Assembly (NCBI GenBank): GCA_027485615.1
Contig: JAIXQS010000177.1
Location: forward strand, 1 to 37,162
Source of the DNA: Verrucomicrobiaceae bacterium
Lineage (GTDB): Bacteria; Verrucomicrobiota; Verrucomicrobiia; Verrucomicrobiales; Akkermansiaceae
Length of the DNA: 37,162 nt
Reading direction: 5' to 3'
The notes below the pieces were generated by a model. That model saw nothing but the letters and a program-made list of their open reading frames with translations. It was not told the DNA's origin and did no database searches. Numbering within the stretch: position 1 is the first letter of the stretch; each line of letters starts with the position of its first letter. The position numbers and the translations under genes were made by a program. Of this stretch, positions 23,256-31,637 are shown one piece after another.

Positions 23256-23780
23256 ATGCAAACGCTTCACCTGAATCCATTGCCTCAAGACAACAGCGAG
23301 GAAAGCCGGAGTTGCCGCCGATTGCGCGGGGATGGGTTCCTGGACGAGGATGTGGTGTCCGGACTCATCGCGCGGGGTGTTTATGAACCCGCTTGCGTTC
23401 GGCCGGACGGCATGGCGCCATCCTCCTGCGAGGATGACTACGCCGGGTGGGCTTTGCCGATACAATCGCCGTTCCGCGGCATGCGTGATGATGCACGGGC
23501 TGCCGTTTCCGCTCCGCTCAAGACCGCAGCTCCGCCCGCTCCTCCCAGCCCGGAAGAAGGAATCGAAAGCCCTTACGTCGGCGGGCATCGCTGGTGGTTG
23601 TGCGGGGTTAGCGGGGCGATGGCTTGCGGCCTGCTCGCCCTCACCCTGTTGAGCTTGGCTGATCGGGTGGAGATTAAGGATGAAGAGGCCGGCTACGGCC
23701 CTGTGCAAATCGGGGTCGTGGCGTCACCGGCCACCATCACTGAACCTGCGCTCACCAAGAGGGAGCCGGACTTGCCCTGA
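23256..23780 (+). CDS. Single-pass membrane protein of unknown function (174 aa)
   Basis: I recognise no family. An N-terminal ~105-residue segment includes FLDEDVVSGLIARGVYEP and a Pro-rich stretch (PLKTAAPPAPPSPEEG). One membrane helix follows (WWLCGVSGAMACGLLALTLL, ~112-131), then a short outer tail ending TKREPDLP. The topology (soluble N-terminus, one helix, short tail) recalls small adaptor or sensor proteins. It is divergent from the zinc-ribbon membrane protein, and the pair may share a promoter region. lpxA starts 57 bp downstream on the same strand. Confidence 0.65.
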   Translation: MQTLHLNPLPQDNSEESRSCRRLRGDGFLDEDVVSGLIARGVYEPACVRPDGMAPSSCEDDYAGWALPIQSPFRGMRDDARAAVSAPLKTAAPPAPPSPEEGIESPYVGGHRWWLCGVSGAMACGLLALTLLSLADRVEIKDEEAGYGPVQIGVVASPATITEPALTKREPDLP

Positions 23781-23837
23781 CAACAGTGCCTGAAAATTCG
23801 CTCGTCACGCCCGTACGCAAAGGTTGAAACTTTTCCG

Positions 23838-24611
23838 GTGATCCACCCCACCGCCATCATTTCGCCAAAAGCCGAACTCGGCAGGAACGTCCGCGTCGGC
23901 CCCTTCTGTGTCATCGGCGCGAACGTCACCCTCGGCGATGACTGCGTCCTCCACTCCCACGTGGTGATCGAAGGCAAGTCCACCTTCGGGAAAGCCAACG
24001 AGTTTTTCCCCTTCGCGGTCGTCGGCGGGAAAACGCAGGATTTGAAATACATCGGTGAGCCGACGGCGCTGGAGGCGGGCGACCACAACGTCTTCCGCGA
24101 GAACTGCACGATCCACCGCGGCACCCACGAGGAGCTGCCCACCCGCATCGGCTCGCACAACCTTTTCCTCTGCTACTCCCACGTCGCCCACGATTGCCAG
24201 CTCGGCGACCACATCATCCTTTCCAACAACGGCAGCCTCGCCGGCCACTGCACCGTCGGCGACCATGCCATCGTCTCCGGCCTCGCCGCCGCCCACCAGT
24301 TCTCCCGCATCGGGAAACACTCCATCGTCGGCGGCCTTTCGAAGATCGTCCAGGACGTGCCTCCTTTCATGATCATCGACGGCAACCCCGCCTCCACCCG
24401 CGGCCTCAACCTCATCGGCCTCCAGCGCCGCGGCTTTTCTGAGGACGACATCCGCGACCTGAAATCCGCCTACAAGCGCCTGTTCCTGAAAAAGGACATC
24501 AGCCTCGCGAACGGCGTGAGTTCCCTCAAGGCCACTTCCGCCGCCTCCAATCCCCACGTCGAGCATCTCATCCATTTCGTGGAGGAGACCCAACGCGGCG
24601 TGACGCGGTGA
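23838..24611 (+). CDS. lpxA: UDP-N-acetylglucosamine acyltransferase LpxA (257 aa)
   Basis: This performs the first step of lipid A synthesis, transferring a 3-hydroxyacyl chain from ACP to UDP-GlcNAc. The GTG start gives MIHPTAIISPKAELGRNVRV, the first turns of the left-handed beta helix, built of hexapeptide repeats through residue ~185. Diagnostic motifs are GGKTQDLKY, RENCTIHRGT, SHVAHDCQLG (general base His about residue 118, E. coli His125) and VHQF-like AAHQFSRIG. The helical C-terminal domain begins at GLQRRGFSEDDI. Its presence argues for an LPS-bearing outer membrane. lpxD, fabZ and lpxB are not beside it. A weak terminator hairpin follows at 24617. Confidence 0.95.
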   Translation: MIHPTAIISPKAELGRNVRVGPFCVIGANVTLGDDCVLHSHVVIEGKSTFGKANEFFPFAVVGGKTQDLKYIGEPTALEAGDHNVFRENCTIHRGTHEELPTRIGSHNLFLCYSHVAHDCQLGDHIILSNNGSLAGHCTVGDHAIVSGLAAAHQFSRIGKHSIVGGLSKIVQDVPPFMIIDGNPASTRGLNLIGLQRRGFSEDDIRDLKSAYKRLFLKKDISLANGVSSLKATSAASNPHVEHLIHFVEETQRGVTR

Positions 24612-24616
24612 GCGGG

Positions 24617-24640
24617 AAACCAACCAGTTGTTTGGTTTTT
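24617..24640 (+). terminator. Possible terminator after lpxA
   Basis: Stem AAACCAA/TTGGTTT with an 8-nt loop and trailing T residues, 5 bp after the lpxA stop. The stem is AT-rich and the T-run short, so it is weak. Confidence 0.4.
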
Positions 24641-24679
24641 GAATGGCGGGCTGGCACGCGCGCGTCCTAGGTTCTCACC

Positions 24680-27382
24680 ATGGCATGGGTGTTCCGGGTG
24701 GCTTATGGGACGGTGATGGGTGAATCGCTGTGGTTGGAGATGGAAATGCGCTCCGGAGCCGCAACGGTAACGCGGGCGTTTCCCATGCGATGGGTGGACG
24801 AGGAACATTGGGAGGTGGAGGTCGACACGCCGACAAAAGGAAATTTCGGCTTGGGCTATTCGTACCTCTACCGGCGCGACGGCATCACGTTGCGGGAACC
24901 GGTGAGGCGGGAATGGGCTTGGCAGGACGGCTCAGCTCCGCCCTCACGCGTGCTTTTCCAGGACGACTGGCGCTCGGCGGGGACGGATGACCGGGTGTAT
25001 GAGGCGAAGGTTTTCGAGGTGGTGGGCGGCGGCGCGAGGAAGCCGGGGAAATTCGCTTCCGGGGGCAAGAACCACGAGTTCCTTCTCCAGATGGCGTTGC
25101 TGCCGGAGGGGCTGGTGCCTTGCGTGGTCGGCGGCGCGGGGGCGCTGGGGGATTGGGAATACGCCCGCGCGGTGCCGATGGTGGAGGTTTCGGAAAATCT
25201 CTGGAAAGCGGAGGTGGAGTTACCGACGGGGGAGCGGGTGGAATACAAGTACGGGTTATATCGTAGCGAAATGTCGGGACAGGATGTCCCGACGACGGAC
25301 CGGGACTGCAAGTCCCAGCCACGTGCCGTGAAGCTGGAGGACGGCACGAACCGTGTGCTGGAGCCGCGCGGCGAGGCGGATCACGTGGTCGTATCCGATG
25401 AGAATTTCCGGCGCGGCGCGGATCTGAGATTCCGTGGCGCGGGGGTGGCGATCCCGGTCTTTTCCCTCCGCAGCGACGCGGGTTGTGGGGTCGGCGAGTT
25501 CGCGGATCTCAAGGCGATGGGCGATTGGGCGGCCTCCGTGGGTCTGAAGATGCTCCAGATCCTTCCCATCAACGACACGACCTCCTCGCGCACCTGGACG
25601 GACAGCTATCCCTATTCCGCGATCAGCGTTTTCGCCCTGCATCCGCTTTACCTGCGGCTTGATGCCATGAGCCATCCGCCGGAGGATGCTGCCGCGCTGG
25701 CGGCGGATCGGAAACGGCTGAACGCACTCAAGGGCGTCGATTACGAGGCGGTGATGGCGGTGAAATGGCGGGTGACGCGCGGGATTTTCGACAAGCACCA
25801 CGATGCGATCCTCCGCGACAAGGCTTTCCTGGATTTCCTGCAACGCAACCGCGACTGGGTGCTCGATTACGCGGTGTTTTCCGTGAAACGCGACGAGCAA
25901 GGCACGGCCGATTTCTCGAAATGGGGCGAGTGGGCGGCCTACGATCCGAAGCAAGCCGAGTCCCACGCGATCAGCTCCGATGTGATGTATTTCATCTGGC
26001 TGCAATACGAACTCGACCGCCAGCTCGCTGACGCGGTGGCGCACCTGCGCTCTGTGGGAGTCGTGCTCAAGGGCGACCTGCCCATCGGCGTGGATCGTGA
26101 TTCGGTGGACGCCTGGGTTTCGCCGCACCTTTTCAAAATGAACGCCCAGGCCGGTGCGCCACCCGATCCCTTCGCGGCGAAGGGACAGAACTGGGGCTTC
26201 CCCACCTACGATTGGGACGAGATGAAAAAGGACGGCTACGCGTGGTGGCGCGCACGTTTCGCGAAACTCAGCCGCTACTTTGATGCCTACCGCATCGACC
26301 ACATCCTCGGTTTTTTCCGCATCTGGCAGGTGCCGCAGGAGCACATCGAGGGCATCATGGGCTGGTTCGATCCCGCGTTGCCGGTGAAGGAATCCGAGTT
26401 TGCGGAGCGCGGGATCACCTTCGACCGCGAGCGATTCTGCACGCCTTACATCCACCGCAGAAACCTGGAGCAAACCTTCGGAGGGCTGTCCGACGCGGTG
26501 GCGCGGGATTTCCTGATCGACAAGGGCATGAGCTGTTTCGCGCTAAAGCAGGAATTTTCCACCCAACGCCGGATCGCGGATCACTTCGCGAAACTCAGCG
26601 GCGGCGATGGGGCGTATCAGGATTGGGTGCGCGCGGCGCTGATGGATCTTGTGGCCGAGGTGCTCTTCCATCCGGTCGGGGAAACGGAATACCACCCGCG
26701 CATGTCGATGGAGGAAACCGCGTCCTTCAAGGCGCTTGACGCGGAAACGCAGGGCCGCCTGCGTGAGCTATACTTGGATTACTTTTTCCGCCGTCAGGAA
26801 AGCTTCTGGCAGGCGCAGGCTCTGGAGAAACTCCCGGCCATGTGCGGCGCGAGCGACATGCTGCTCTGCGGCGAGGATCTCGGCATGGTGCCCGCCTGCG
26901 TGCCCGGCGTGATGCGGGCGCTCGGCATCCTGTCGCTGGAGATCCAGCGCTGGCCTAAGGACGGCGTGGCGGAGTTCGGGCACCCGTCCCGCATGCCCTA
27001 CATGAGCGTATGCACCACCGGCACCCACGACATGTCCACCTTGCGCGGCTGGTGGCGTGAGGATGACAAGGCGCGCGCCCGCTACGCCTTGGAAATGCTC
27101 GGCAAGGCATTTCCCGAGGACGATCTGGCTCCGGATACGGTCAGTCACATTCTCGCCCAGCACCTCCATTCCCCCGCGATGTGGGCCGTCTTCCCGCTTC
27201 AGGATCTCCTCGCCATGGACGCGGATCTCCGCAGCCCCGACATCGAGGGCGAGCGCATCAACGTTCCCGCCATCACGCCGTTCTATTGGAGGTGGCGCAT
27301 GGAAATCCCCATCGGGAAACTTGCCGGAGCGGAAGACTTCAACGCGAAACTGCGGGATATGGTGGCGGATTCGGGGAGGTGA
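24680..27382 (+). CDS. malQ: 4-alpha-glucanotransferase, DPE2-like GH77 with N-terminal starch-binding domains (900 aa)
   Basis: This GH77 amylomaltase transfers glucan segments among maltodextrins or glycogen in the cytoplasm. Two CBM20-like domains occupy residues ~1-105 and ~125-230 (second: LVPCVVGGAGALGDWEYARA, then KYGLY and NRVLEPRG), the arrangement of plant DPE2 and related bacterial enzymes. The catalytic part runs from ~250: SLRSDAGCGVGEFADL, QILPINDT, the nucleophile Asp in YRIDHILGFF (~539), the acid/base Glu in LLCGEDLGM (~732) and TTGTHDMSTLRGWW. Residues ~198-213 are an in-frame insertion encoded by a double hairpin (25273-25316), within the second binding domain. The remainder looks intact. 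Confidence 0.93.
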   Translation: MAWVFRVAYGTVMGESLWLEMEMRSGAATVTRAFPMRWVDEEHWEVEVDTPTKGNFGLGYSYLYRRDGITLREPVRREWAWQDGSAPPSRVLFQDDWRSAGTDDRVYEAKVFEVVGGGARKPGKFASGGKNHEFLLQMALLPEGLVPCVVGGAGALGDWEYARAVPMVEVSENLWKAEVELPTGERVEYKYGLYRSEMSGQDVPTTDRDCKSQPRAVKLEDGTNRVLEPRGEADHVVVSDENFRRGADLRFRGAGVAIPVFSLRSDAGCGVGEFADLKAMGDWAASVGLKMLQILPINDTTSSRTWTDSYPYSAISVFALHPLYLRLDAMSHPPEDAAALAADRKRLNALKGVDYEAVMAVKWRVTRGIFDKHHDAILRDKAFLDFLQRNRDWVLDYAVFSVKRDEQGTADFSKWGEWAAYDPKQAESHAISSDVMYFIWLQYELDRQLADAVAHLRSVGVVLKGDLPIGVDRDSVDAWVSPHLFKMNAQAGAPPDPFAAKGQNWGFPTYDWDEMKKDGYAWWRARFAKLSRYFDAYRIDHILGFFRIWQVPQEHIEGIMGWFDPALPVKESEFAERGITFDRERFCTPYIHRRNLEQTFGGLSDAVARDFLIDKGMSCFALKQEFSTQRRIADHFAKLSGGDGAYQDWVRAALMDLVAEVLFHPVGETEYHPRMSMEETASFKALDAETQGRLRELYLDYFFRRQESFWQAQALEKLPAMCGASDMLLCGEDLGMVPACVPGVMRALGILSLEIQRWPKDGVAEFGHPSRMPYMSVCTTGTHDMSTLRGWWREDDKARARYALEMLGKAFPEDDLAPDTVSHILAQHLHSPAMWAVFPLQDLLAMDADLRSPDIEGERINVPAITPFYWRWRMEIPIGKLAGAEDFNAKLRDMVADSGR
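25273..25316. repeat. Double palindromic element inside malQ
   Basis: Hairpin one is GTCGGGACA-GGA-TGTCCCGAC (25273-25293, 9-bp stem, 3-nt loop). Hairpin two is GGGACT-GCA-AGTCCC (25302-25316, 6-bp stem, 3-nt loop). They are 8 bp apart, like a REP pair. The element is translated in frame as SGQDVPTTDRDCKSQP between conserved segments of the second starch-binding domain. Confidence 0.75.
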
Positions 27383-27601
27383 GTTCCGCGATTTGTTGTT
27401 GCGGTTCGGGGCGCGGTGGGTTTGGTTTCCGCCGCTGTCAGGAGCCGTGGAGGTGAGGCAAGCGAACCCCGCCAGGCCTTGATCGGAGCAACGGTAGTTT
27501 GTCCCCATTTGCTGCGGTTTCCTGGCGGCACTTTTTTGAACTGCTCTCCCGTTAAAATTGCGGTGGAGCATTTCCCCTTTCTGCCCTACCAGTGGCGGCG
27601 G

Positions 27602-28234
27602 ATGATCCAATTTTCCCTTTTCAATATTTCGATCCGTGTCCTGCCTTGGTTCTGGCTCACTTTGGCCTTCATCGGCGGGGTGCTGCGGGTCGATGGCAAG
27701 GAGGCTTTCTTCCTTTTGCTCCTGTTCATGATCGCCGGGTTTATCTCCATCCTAGTTCATGAGCTGGGCCACGCCCTCACGGCGAAGGCTTTCGGGAAAC
27801 GGGTCGAGATCGTGCTGGAAGCCTTCGGCGGATACGCGGCCTACAGCGGCGGCGCGCCGTTGAGCCGGACGCGGACTTTCCTGGTTACGGCGGCGGGGCC
27901 GGCCTTGCAGATCGTCCTCGGGGCGGTGGTTTATGTTTTCGCGGAGACGTTCCCCGGCATGAGCTTGCAGGCGGCGTATTTCGTGAAAGTGCTGTATGCC
28001 ATCAGCTTCATCTGGGCGCTGCTGAACCTGTTGCCCGTGCTGCCCCTCGATGGCGGGCGCTTGCTCCAGACGATCCTCGGCCCGAGCCGCATCAAACTTA
28101 CGCTTGTGATCTCCATCGCCGTCGCCGCCGGGGTGGGCGTGCTTTATTTCATGAAGACCGGCGACATACTGCTGCCGGTTTTCATGGGCATGTTCGCCTA
28201 CCAAGCGTTCCAGGCCTTGAAAGCGCTCCCGTGA
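27602..28234 (+). CDS. M50-family (site-2-protease-like) membrane metalloprotease (210 aa)
   Basis: This is a polytopic zinc protease that cuts peptide bonds within the membrane, related to SpoIVFB/S2P. I chose ATG 27602 (MIQFSLFNISIRVLPWFW). The zinc motif HELGH is at 53-57, the third ligand Asp150 lies in LLPVLPLDGGRLLQ, and about six hydrophobic segments fill the rest. No PDZ or CBS domain is present, so it is a minimal form. The substrate is unknown. The 219 bp upstream (27383-27601) show no gene or clear promoter. It converges with the TSUP permease gene. Confidence 0.9.
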   Translation: MIQFSLFNISIRVLPWFWLTLAFIGGVLRVDGKEAFFLLLLFMIAGFISILVHELGHALTAKAFGKRVEIVLEAFGGYAAYSGGAPLSRTRTFLVTAAGPALQIVLGAVVYVFAETFPGMSLQAAYFVKVLYAISFIWALLNLLPVLPLDGGRLLQTILGPSRIKLTLVISIAVAAGVGVLYFMKTGDILLPVFMGMFAYQAFQALKALP

Positions 28235-28236
28235 TT

Positions 28237-28977
28237 TCACACCCAGAGCAGCCTCACGGCGGCGGCGGCGGAGAAAGCGACGACCATCCACTCGAAGGCC
28301 GCCTGCGGCACGCGCCCGATGAGCAGCCGCCCGAGGACGATGCCGGCGAGCACGCCCGGCAGGAGCTTGGCGTTTTCCCACAGGCTGTCCGGGGTGATGA
28401 GTGCGAGGCGGGCGTTGAGCGGGATTTTGATGAGGTTCACCAGCAGGAAAAACCGCGCGCCGATGCCGATCATCTCCATCTTCGGCAGGCTGCGGGCGAG
28501 GAAATAGAGTTGGATCACGGGGCCGGCCGCGTTGGCCAGCATGGTCGTGAAACCGCCCATCGCGCCCGCCGCCACGCCCAGTCCGCGTGATTCCGCGAGC
28601 TTGTCGAAGAACACCGGCTTCATTTTCCGGAACGCCTGGATCAGCACCATCAGCAGCACGCAGGCACCGATGACGCGGCGCGCGATCTGGTCATCAATTT
28701 TCCCCAGCAGCCACCAACCGAGCGCCAGTCCGACGAGAGTGGCGGGCAGGAGTTTCCACACGGGCTTCCACGAACCGTGTTTCAGAAAAGCAGGGTAGGC
28801 CATCAGATCCGCCGCGATGAGCAGCGGCAGCGCGAGGCCGACGGATACCTTCGCTCCGTAAACCGCCTCCAGCAGCACCACGGAAACCATCGAGATCCCG
28901 CTGAAACCCGCCTTCGCCACGCCGATGCAAACCGCCGCCGCCAGCGCGATCATAAACAGCTTCGGATCGTCGGCCAT
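28237..28977 (-). CDS. TSUP (TauE/SafE) family permease (246 aa)
   Basis: This inner-membrane protein has about eight helices and belongs to the family that moves sulfite, sulfoacetate, thiosulfate and other small organic anions. I chose ATG 28977 (MADDPKLFMIALAAAVCIG). Family marks are the paired inverted halves with GVAKAGFSGISMVSVVLLEA near the N-terminus and GFTTMLANAAGPVIQLYFLA in the second half. Substrate cannot be told from sequence. It is divergent from vapBC, and its stop is 2 bp from the M50 gene's stop. Confidence 0.9.
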   Translation of the reverse strand: MADDPKLFMIALAAAVCIGVAKAGFSGISMVSVVLLEAVYGAKVSVGLALPLLIAADLMAYPAFLKHGSWKPVWKLLPATLVGLALGWWLLGKIDDQIARRVIGACVLLMVLIQAFRKMKPVFFDKLAESRGLGVAAGAMGGFTTMLANAAGPVIQLYFLARSLPKMEMIGIGARFFLLVNLIKIPLNARLALITPDSLWENAKLLPGVLAGIVLGRLLIGRVPQAAFEWMVVAFSAAAAVRLLWV

Positions 28978-29061
28978 GCGCCGCGCAGCGTGGGGCTTTA
29001 AGGGCTGGGGTGGAAGCGGTTTATGGCGTGGGACGGCAGTTTTGGTAAAAATGGAGCAAGG

Positions 29062-29098
29062 CATCGCCTTACCGCTTGACGATAAAAGTAATGCGATG
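29062..29098. promoter_or_regulatory. Possible VapB operator: inverted repeat upstream of vapBC
   Basis: CATCGCCTT and AATGCGATG (9 bp, one mismatch) flank a 19-bp centre just upstream of vapB, overlapping a possible -35 box TTGACG (29076-29081). VapB antitoxins commonly bind such repeats to autoregulate. The match is modest. Confidence 0.3.
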
Positions 29099-29109
29099 AA
29101 TGTTTTCCC

Positions 29110-29352
29110 ATGCTCATCAAGGTTACAAGCAAGCGACAGGTGACGTTTCCGGCGGCGGTGCTGGATGCGTTAGGGGCGGCTCCCGGGAGTCATCTGGAAA
29201 TTCAGCCGCGCGCGGATGGATTTCTCCTAAGGGCGCGCCGGATTGACCGGTCAAAACTGGCTCCTTTGCGGGGCAAGATCAAGAAGGGGACGAAACCGTT
29301 CGATGTGGAATCATTCCGCCAACAACGCCATGAACCATCGCTACGGGATTGA
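29110..29352 (+). CDS. vapB: AbrB/MazE-type antitoxin (VapB) (80 aa)
   Basis: The N-terminal swapped-hairpin SpoVT-AbrB DNA-binding domain is clear: MLIKVTSKRQVTFPAAVLDA, then LGAAPGSHLEIQ. The C-terminal tail (KGTKPFDVESFRQQRHEPSL) would wrap the toxin. It binds and neutralises the PIN toxin encoded next and probably represses the operon. It overlaps vapC by 23 bp. Divergent from the TSUP permease gene. Confidence 0.85.
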   Translation: MLIKVTSKRQVTFPAAVLDALGAAPGSHLEIQPRADGFLLRARRIDRSKLAPLRGKIKKGTKPFDVESFRQQRHEPSLRD

Positions 29353-29731
29353 CACATCGGTGTTCGTCCGACTCCTGACCGGCGAACCCGATTCCGATTA
29401 CAGGAAGACGTTGCGGGCTTTTGAGAAACGTCTGGAGGCCGAACCGCAGGCGGAGTTTTTCGTTTCAAATCAGGTGATCGGAGAGGCATATATCGCCCTA
29501 CAGCACCATTATGCAGTTCCGAAAGATGACGCGAAATCCGCCTTGTACGATGTCCTAACAAGCGGTCTTTGCGCTCCACTTAACGGAGCGTCAGTGCTCA
29601 CAGCGCTGAAGACGGAAACGGGCTGCGGTCTTCTGGATCGGTTGATCGCGGACGACTACGCGACGCGGGGCATGAAAGCGCTTACGAATGACCGGAAGAT
29701 GGCGTCGTTACCTGAGGCGGAGAAACTGTGA
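29330..29731 (+). CDS. vapC: PIN-domain ribonuclease toxin (VapC) (133 aa)
   Basis: This is the toxin half of a VapBC module, a Mg-dependent RNase that in known cases cuts tRNA or rRNA. I chose ATG 29330 (MNHRYGIDTSVFVRLLTGEP). The acidic PIN residues are all present: Asp8 (GIDTSVFVR), Glu52 (QVIGEAYIAL), Asp103 (LLDRLIA) and Asp121 (ALTNDRKM). It overlaps vapB by 23 bp, so the two are coupled. The module appears intact. Confidence 0.9.
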   Translation: MNHRYGIDTSVFVRLLTGEPDSDYRKTLRAFEKRLEAEPQAEFFVSNQVIGEAYIALQHHYAVPKDDAKSALYDVLTSGLCAPLNGASVLTALKTETGCGLLDRLIADDYATRGMKALTNDRKMASLPEAEKL

Positions 29732-29758
29732 GAAGCCTCACCACCTCTTTCCTTCACT

Positions 29759-31144
29759 CTACGGCTTGTATTCGTCGGCCCAGTTTTTGCTCACCAACGC
29801 CTTCATTTCCGCGACGGTGGCGGCGTGTTGCGGGTCTTCGGCGAGGTTGTGGAGTTCGCCGGGGTCGGTTTCGTAATCGTACAGTTCGGCTCCCTGCTTG
29901 CCATCGGCCCACTCGGTGTAGCGGTGACGCTCGGTGCGGACGCTGTGGCCGGCGAACGAGCCGCGCCAGACCTGCGTGAAAGCGGGGCGGTTCCATTCCG
30001 CGTCGGGCTTGTCGAGGAGCGGCCTGAGGCTGGCTCCGGCGAGGTTCGCGGGCGCTTCCAGACCGGCGAGGTCGGCGAGGGTGGGGTAAAGATCCACCAA
30101 CTCCACGGTGCGCGGCGAGATGCCGCCCTTGGCTTTCTGCCCCGGTGCGGAAATGATCATCGGGACGCGCGCGGAGCCTTCGAAGAGGCTCTGCTTTTTC
30201 CACAGGCCGTGCTCGCCGGTGTGGTAGCCGTGGTCGCTCCAGAAAACGATGACCGTGTTTTCCGCAAGGCCGAGCCGTTCCACCGCATCGAGCAAGCGCC
30301 CGACCTGCGCGTCCACGAAGGAGATCGTGGCATGGTAGGCTTGGAGGGATTCGCGGGATTGCTCGGCGGTCACACCGAGCCATGGCCAGGGCGTGGTGGA
30401 GGAAATGGCGCACCTGGGAACATTTTTCACCTCATCGAACGGCCCTTTCGGCGCGGGGACTTTTTCGATGGGGTAGAGATCGAAATATTTTTTCGGAGCC
30501 ACATAAGGGCAATGAGGCCGGTAGAATCCGGCGGCGATGAAGAAAGGGCCGTCCTTGTGTTTCTCCAACAGCTTGATCGTTTCCGTGGCGACGATGCCAT
30601 CCGTCTGCTCCTCATCGGCGCCCTCCGCCCGCTGGAAACTCAGCGAGCTGCCGAGGCCGCGTTTCGGGGTGTGGTTCGTGAGCAGGTTCTCCTCGTCCTT
30701 GTCGCGGCCTTTCGGGTTGATGCGCTCCGTCCACGAAACCTCGTCATCGAGCCCGTTCGTGCCGATCTGGCCGGGGTTTCCGTAGTGGTAGATTTTCCCG
30801 ACCCGCGCGGCGTGGTAGCCGTTGTTTTTGAAAAGCTGGGAAAGGGTGACCACATCCGGCAGGTGCTTGCGGAAATGGTATTGGAGGTCGAAGGTGCGCG
30901 TCGTATCCGGGCGCAGGCCGGTCATGATCGAGGTGCGGCTCGGCGAGCAGAGCGGAAACTGGCAGTAGGCCTTTTCGAAACGCGTGCCCGCTTTCGCGAG
31001 GCGGTCGATGTTCGGCGATTTCACCGTCGGGTGCCCGTAGCAACCGAGGTCGTTGTTCATGTCATCGACGGCGATGAACAGGACGTTGGGCTTTTCCGCG
31101 GCGAGCGCGGCGGTGAGGCAAAGGAGGAGGGCTAGTGTTTTCAT
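29759..31144 (-). CDS. Secreted sulfatase, iduronate-2-sulfatase-like (461 aa)
   Basis: This S1-family sulfatase hydrolyses sulfate esters, probably of polysaccharides, in the periplasm or outside. It has a signal peptide (MKTLALLLCLTAALA), metal-binding DD (27-28) in FIAVDDMNNDLGCYG, the formylglycine motif C66-S-P-S-R in CQFPLCSPSRTSIMTGLRPD, and the IDS-like FWSDHGYHTGEHGLWKKQSL. The Cys form needs an FGE-type maturase, not in the window. Length (461) is typical. A small gene ends 3 bp upstream on the same strand, so the two are likely one operon. Many Verrucomicrobia carry large sulfatase sets for sulfated glycans; the exact substrate here is unknown. Confidence 0.94.
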   Translation of the reverse strand: MKTLALLLCLTAALAAEKPNVLFIAVDDMNNDLGCYGHPTVKSPNIDRLAKAGTRFEKAYCQFPLCSPSRTSIMTGLRPDTTRTFDLQYHFRKHLPDVVTLSQLFKNNGYHAARVGKIYHYGNPGQIGTNGLDDEVSWTERINPKGRDKDEENLLTNHTPKRGLGSSLSFQRAEGADEEQTDGIVATETIKLLEKHKDGPFFIAAGFYRPHCPYVAPKKYFDLYPIEKVPAPKGPFDEVKNVPRCAISSTTPWPWLGVTAEQSRESLQAYHATISFVDAQVGRLLDAVERLGLAENTVIVFWSDHGYHTGEHGLWKKQSLFEGSARVPMIISAPGQKAKGGISPRTVELVDLYPTLADLAGLEAPANLAGASLRPLLDKPDAEWNRPAFTQVWRGSFAGHSVRTERHRYTEWADGKQGAELYDYETDPGELHNLAEDPQHAATVAEMKALVSKNWADEYKP

Positions 31145-31147
31145 GGT

Positions 31148-31480
31148 TCAGTCGGGTTGGCGGGAAAAGGTTTCCTCATGGACGACCTTTCCATGCACAT
31201 CGTGATGGCGGAAGGAGATTCGTGGCTGGTCTTCAGTGCGATTCACATCCACGGAGAGGAAGCCGCCCACGAGGATGGTCGTCATTTTCCCGTCCGGCCT
31301 CAGCCCTTTCACGTAAAGCTTTTGGGCGGTGTCGGGTTTTAGCCCCGTGAGGCGGAACTGTGCGGTGAAATCGCTCTTCGGATCGACCGCTTGCGTGGGC
31401 AACGGGATGACCTCCCTCTCTTTCCCGGTCTGGCAACCCAACCATACGCTACCCGCCGCGCCCATCAAGCTGTCCTTCAT
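31148..31480 (-). CDS. Small protein upstream of the sulfatase, unknown (about 110 aa)
   Basis: A reverse-strand frame from ATG 31480 (MKDSLMGAAGSVWLGCQTGK) to TGA 31148, 3 bp before the sulfatase start. The middle reads AQFRLTGLKPDTAQKLYVKG and TTILVGGFLSVD, like a beta-sandwich or fibronectin-III strand set, or the N-terminal domain of PhoD-type phosphatases (Q-x-R-L-x-G-L-x-P-x-T...Y). A Cys in the start region (AAGSVWLGC) could be a lipobox if translation starts farther upstream; the frame stays open to 31867, but that overlaps the divergent ABC gene. It could be a small secreted partner of the sulfatase or a truncated remnant. Confidence 0.5.
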   Translation of the reverse strand: MKDSLMGAAGSVWLGCQTGKEREVIPLPTQAVDPKSDFTAQFRLTGLKPDTAQKLYVKGLRPDGKMTTILVGGFLSVDVNRTEDQPRISFRHHDVHGKVVHEETFSRQPD

Positions 31481-31637
31481 GTCGCGGAGCGTGAGGCCAT
31501 GCAGGAAACCAGAAGGATGAGGGCGGCTTTCGGAAACCCGTTCATCCGCCGAATCCTCCACATCCGATGTGCGTTGGCCAGAAAGAAGCCCCGTGCGCCG
31601 AAATCGCTGTTCGCTATCCGCAGGATCATCCCGCAAG

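Noticed and set aside
29825..31135. A 436-codon open frame opposite the sulfatase
   Set aside because: Antisense shadow: the sulfatase on the other strand has clear catalytic motifs, and this frame shows none.
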